Source of the DNA: Lepas anatifera
Taxonomy: Eukaryota; Arthropoda; Thecostraca; Lepadidae
Length of the DNA: 64,000 nt
NCBI GenBank assembly: GCA_034440635.1
Contig: JAOTON010002241.1
Coordinates: forward strand, 248,001-312,000
Direction of reading: 5' to 3'
Under the pieces are notes generated by a model, which did no database searches, had not been told where the DNA came from, and saw only the letters and a list, made by a program, of their open reading frames with translations. The position numbers were made by a program, and so were the translations under genes. Shown in pieces: positions 62,122 to 64,000 of this stretch (position 1 is the stretch's first letter; every line of letters starts with the position of its first letter).

Positions 62122-64000
62122 CTGGAAAATGTGGTGTCTTCATTCAAGCGTGGCCCACTGGGAAGCATCGCTCTAGGCAATGCACTGGAAGCTATAATGG
62201 TTGCTTGGGACACTATCACTGAGGTCAGCGTACCCAACAAAAGGCAACTTCAACGTCAGAAAGTATCGGTCGTATTTACATGTATTACCTGCATCTTACC
62301 TCTCGACATACATTCTATCATAACAAACATCGGTGATCAAAGCAATTCTAATCACCTAGTGATCACGTGTTTGTGAAGGGCATCCGTTCACCTGAGGAGT
62401 TCCCGCTCCCATCTTTTATTCAGTTTCCAGGTTGGGTTCACTGCACGCCCTGATGCCGCTGCCTGTGCGGAATATGGCGTGCAGCCTGATGCGTTATTTC
62501 CGGAATAAACGACTGTTTTTAGTGATATATTCCATTCGTAGATGGCAGCAAGTTCAACAAGAGGTGATCAGTTTCAGTGTACAGTGATTTCAGTAAACAG
62601 TGTAGGTGATCACTAGGGCCAATGCACGGCAAAGTCTGAATTCTAATCCAGTCATTCTGGCCCTATGCAGATTTGAGTTCACGATAACGAAGAAGAATAT
62701 CGGGATGCGTGGGACCATATTTCTATTTTGTCCCTTTTATTTTGAATATAATACTTATGAACGAAATATTATGGAGGGGAAATCATTTTTTGGAAGAAAT
62801 GCCCATCTCCCGCATTGCACCAATTTTGTTACTTTCACTTACCATGGTGAGTGGAGTCGGTGCACCGAGGAGTTAAGACGGTAAGGAGGTTGTACAGTTG
62901 ACAGAGCTGTTCTAAACGGGTTTAAACGTACCACAACGAAGGCAACGCTGACGCGACCGCACACTTTGTTTCCTCTAGATACTCGGGAGATCACAGCTGC
63001 GTAATTGAGAGAGGTGCGGCTAAATCTTCCATCACGGATCTGTGCCGATTTCAATAGAGGCCGACCATCTCAGACAATGGTTATGCAGATAAGCCCTTCC
63101 GCTCCTGTCATCGGATCTCCTGAAGCGGCGGCTCAACACTTTTTACTCGTCGCCAGCAAGTCTTAATGCAACTCCTTGCAGTTCTGGCTTTGTAGCGGAA
63201 CAAGGAAGTCCAATCTCCTTATGCCATGCTTAGAAATGCGCTGTGCCGAAATGCCTTCGAATCAGATACAGCAATGTCGAAACATGTCCGCCCACCGAGG
63301 CAAGAGCTAAGGTATGCCCCGGCGCAAATTCAATTTTTGAGGACAAAGGTGACAAGCGTACCTGTAAACTTCAAGGGCGGCGGCAGGCGGGAGCAGCATC
63401 CTCCTCTGGAGTCCCTAGAAACCGTGCCCCTGATAACAACCGCCCCTCCCTCTGAAGTCTTGGTTCCACCTCTTGTGATCTTTTCTTGTAACACCTCTGA
63501 CCTTTGAAGCATTTGGAGATGCGGTGATTTAGCCGAAAATCATTATGACGAACGAAAGTTGCCATTAGTAATTTTGGTATCGGGGCAAAACAGTGCCGCT
63601 TCTCGCCCATGTTTGGTATCCCGGCTGAACTGGTCTGAATGGGGCTCAAACATCGCCGTGGGTGTTCATGCCTGACGTCTGCAAGTGTCCCTCTGTGGGG
63701 CATAATTTGTCGTAGTCGATAAAAACGGACACAGCCCATCACTCAAGGACGGCTCCCGCAGCACTTAGCTTTGCCTTAAGGCTGCATATCGCAGCAAGTC
63801 GGCTCAGTTGCTTCCAAACATAGCACCTGATGCTGAAGACTTATGGGATCGTGCACTGCTATATCGCTACGTGACTGCCAATGAACTGATAACGCTACCT
63901 AAGCCGTCTGATCGAAAAATATTACTCCCGGAGGAAGCTCCTTAACTATAGCTTGCAAACTTTTATCTAGCGTAAATATGCAGCAACACCCTTAGTGCAC
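62122..64000. other. Non-coding DNA to window end
   Basis: No supported exon, array or element. The minus-strand frame at 63371-63742 and the others here have no motif or splice context. Confidence 0.3.

Noticed and set aside
61701..62222. 173-codon plus-strand frame
   Set aside because: It spans a MITE and its flanks, with no domain or splice signals.

Overview
The window is animal nuclear DNA. Long AT-rich stretches, abundant micro- and minisatellites, many degenerate transposable elements and a few GC-rich coding islands with splice-type borders are not prokaryotic features. Penelope-like elements (PLEs) with GIY-YIG endonuclease domains, hAT-like and TTAA-flanked DNA elements and very GC-rich, disorder-rich exons suggest an aquatic invertebrate, perhaps a crustacean. 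That guess is weak and no species is claimed.

Host coding potential is mostly on the minus strand. The strongest locus is at about 3.1-7.5 kb: two long GC-rich open frames that overlap and almost certainly belong to one large, intrinsically disordered, Ser/Pro/Arg-rich protein. The downstream frame ends in a near-perfect splice donor (about 3150) rather than at its stop codon. A hydrophobic exon at about 2.2-2.4 kb has a compatible phase. Smaller exon-like islands lie at about 13.9, 14.1, 26.8, 40.1, 55.4 and 60.4 kb (minus) and at 41.8 and 50.6 kb (plus). Several minus-strand islands are phase-compatible, so one very long gene with transposon-filled introns is possible but unproven.

The rest is repeats. 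There are tandem arrays at 0-0.8 kb (20 bp), 8.95-9.1 kb (51 bp), 11.8-12.4 kb (38 bp), 15.6-15.95 kb (44 bp), 20.5-21.3 kb (26 bp), 21.8-22.4 kb ((GA)n) and 42.3 kb (46 bp). Two large elements with hAT-type ends and perfect 8-bp target duplications (26469-33662 and 42840-46899) carry no visible transposase. They are filled with minisatellites built around GGGCCC-type units. A TTAA-flanked element (34515-36827) and several MITEs are also defined by their ends. Nested insertions can be ordered because a dispersed repeat occurs twice (about 25.7-37.1 kb and 57.4-59.0 kb), each copy acting as an empty site for insertions in the other.

Three PLE remnants are present (24.4-25.1, 47.4-48.6 and 51.7-54.6 kb). 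The last is a near-perfect 1.1-kb inverted duplication around a reverse-transcriptase core. Hammerhead-ribozyme-like motifs lie 3' of two of the three PLEs. The most unusual observations are the minisatellite-filled hAT-like elements, the palindromic PLE with paired ribozyme-like motifs, and the large disordered gene with a repeated Trp-centred motif.
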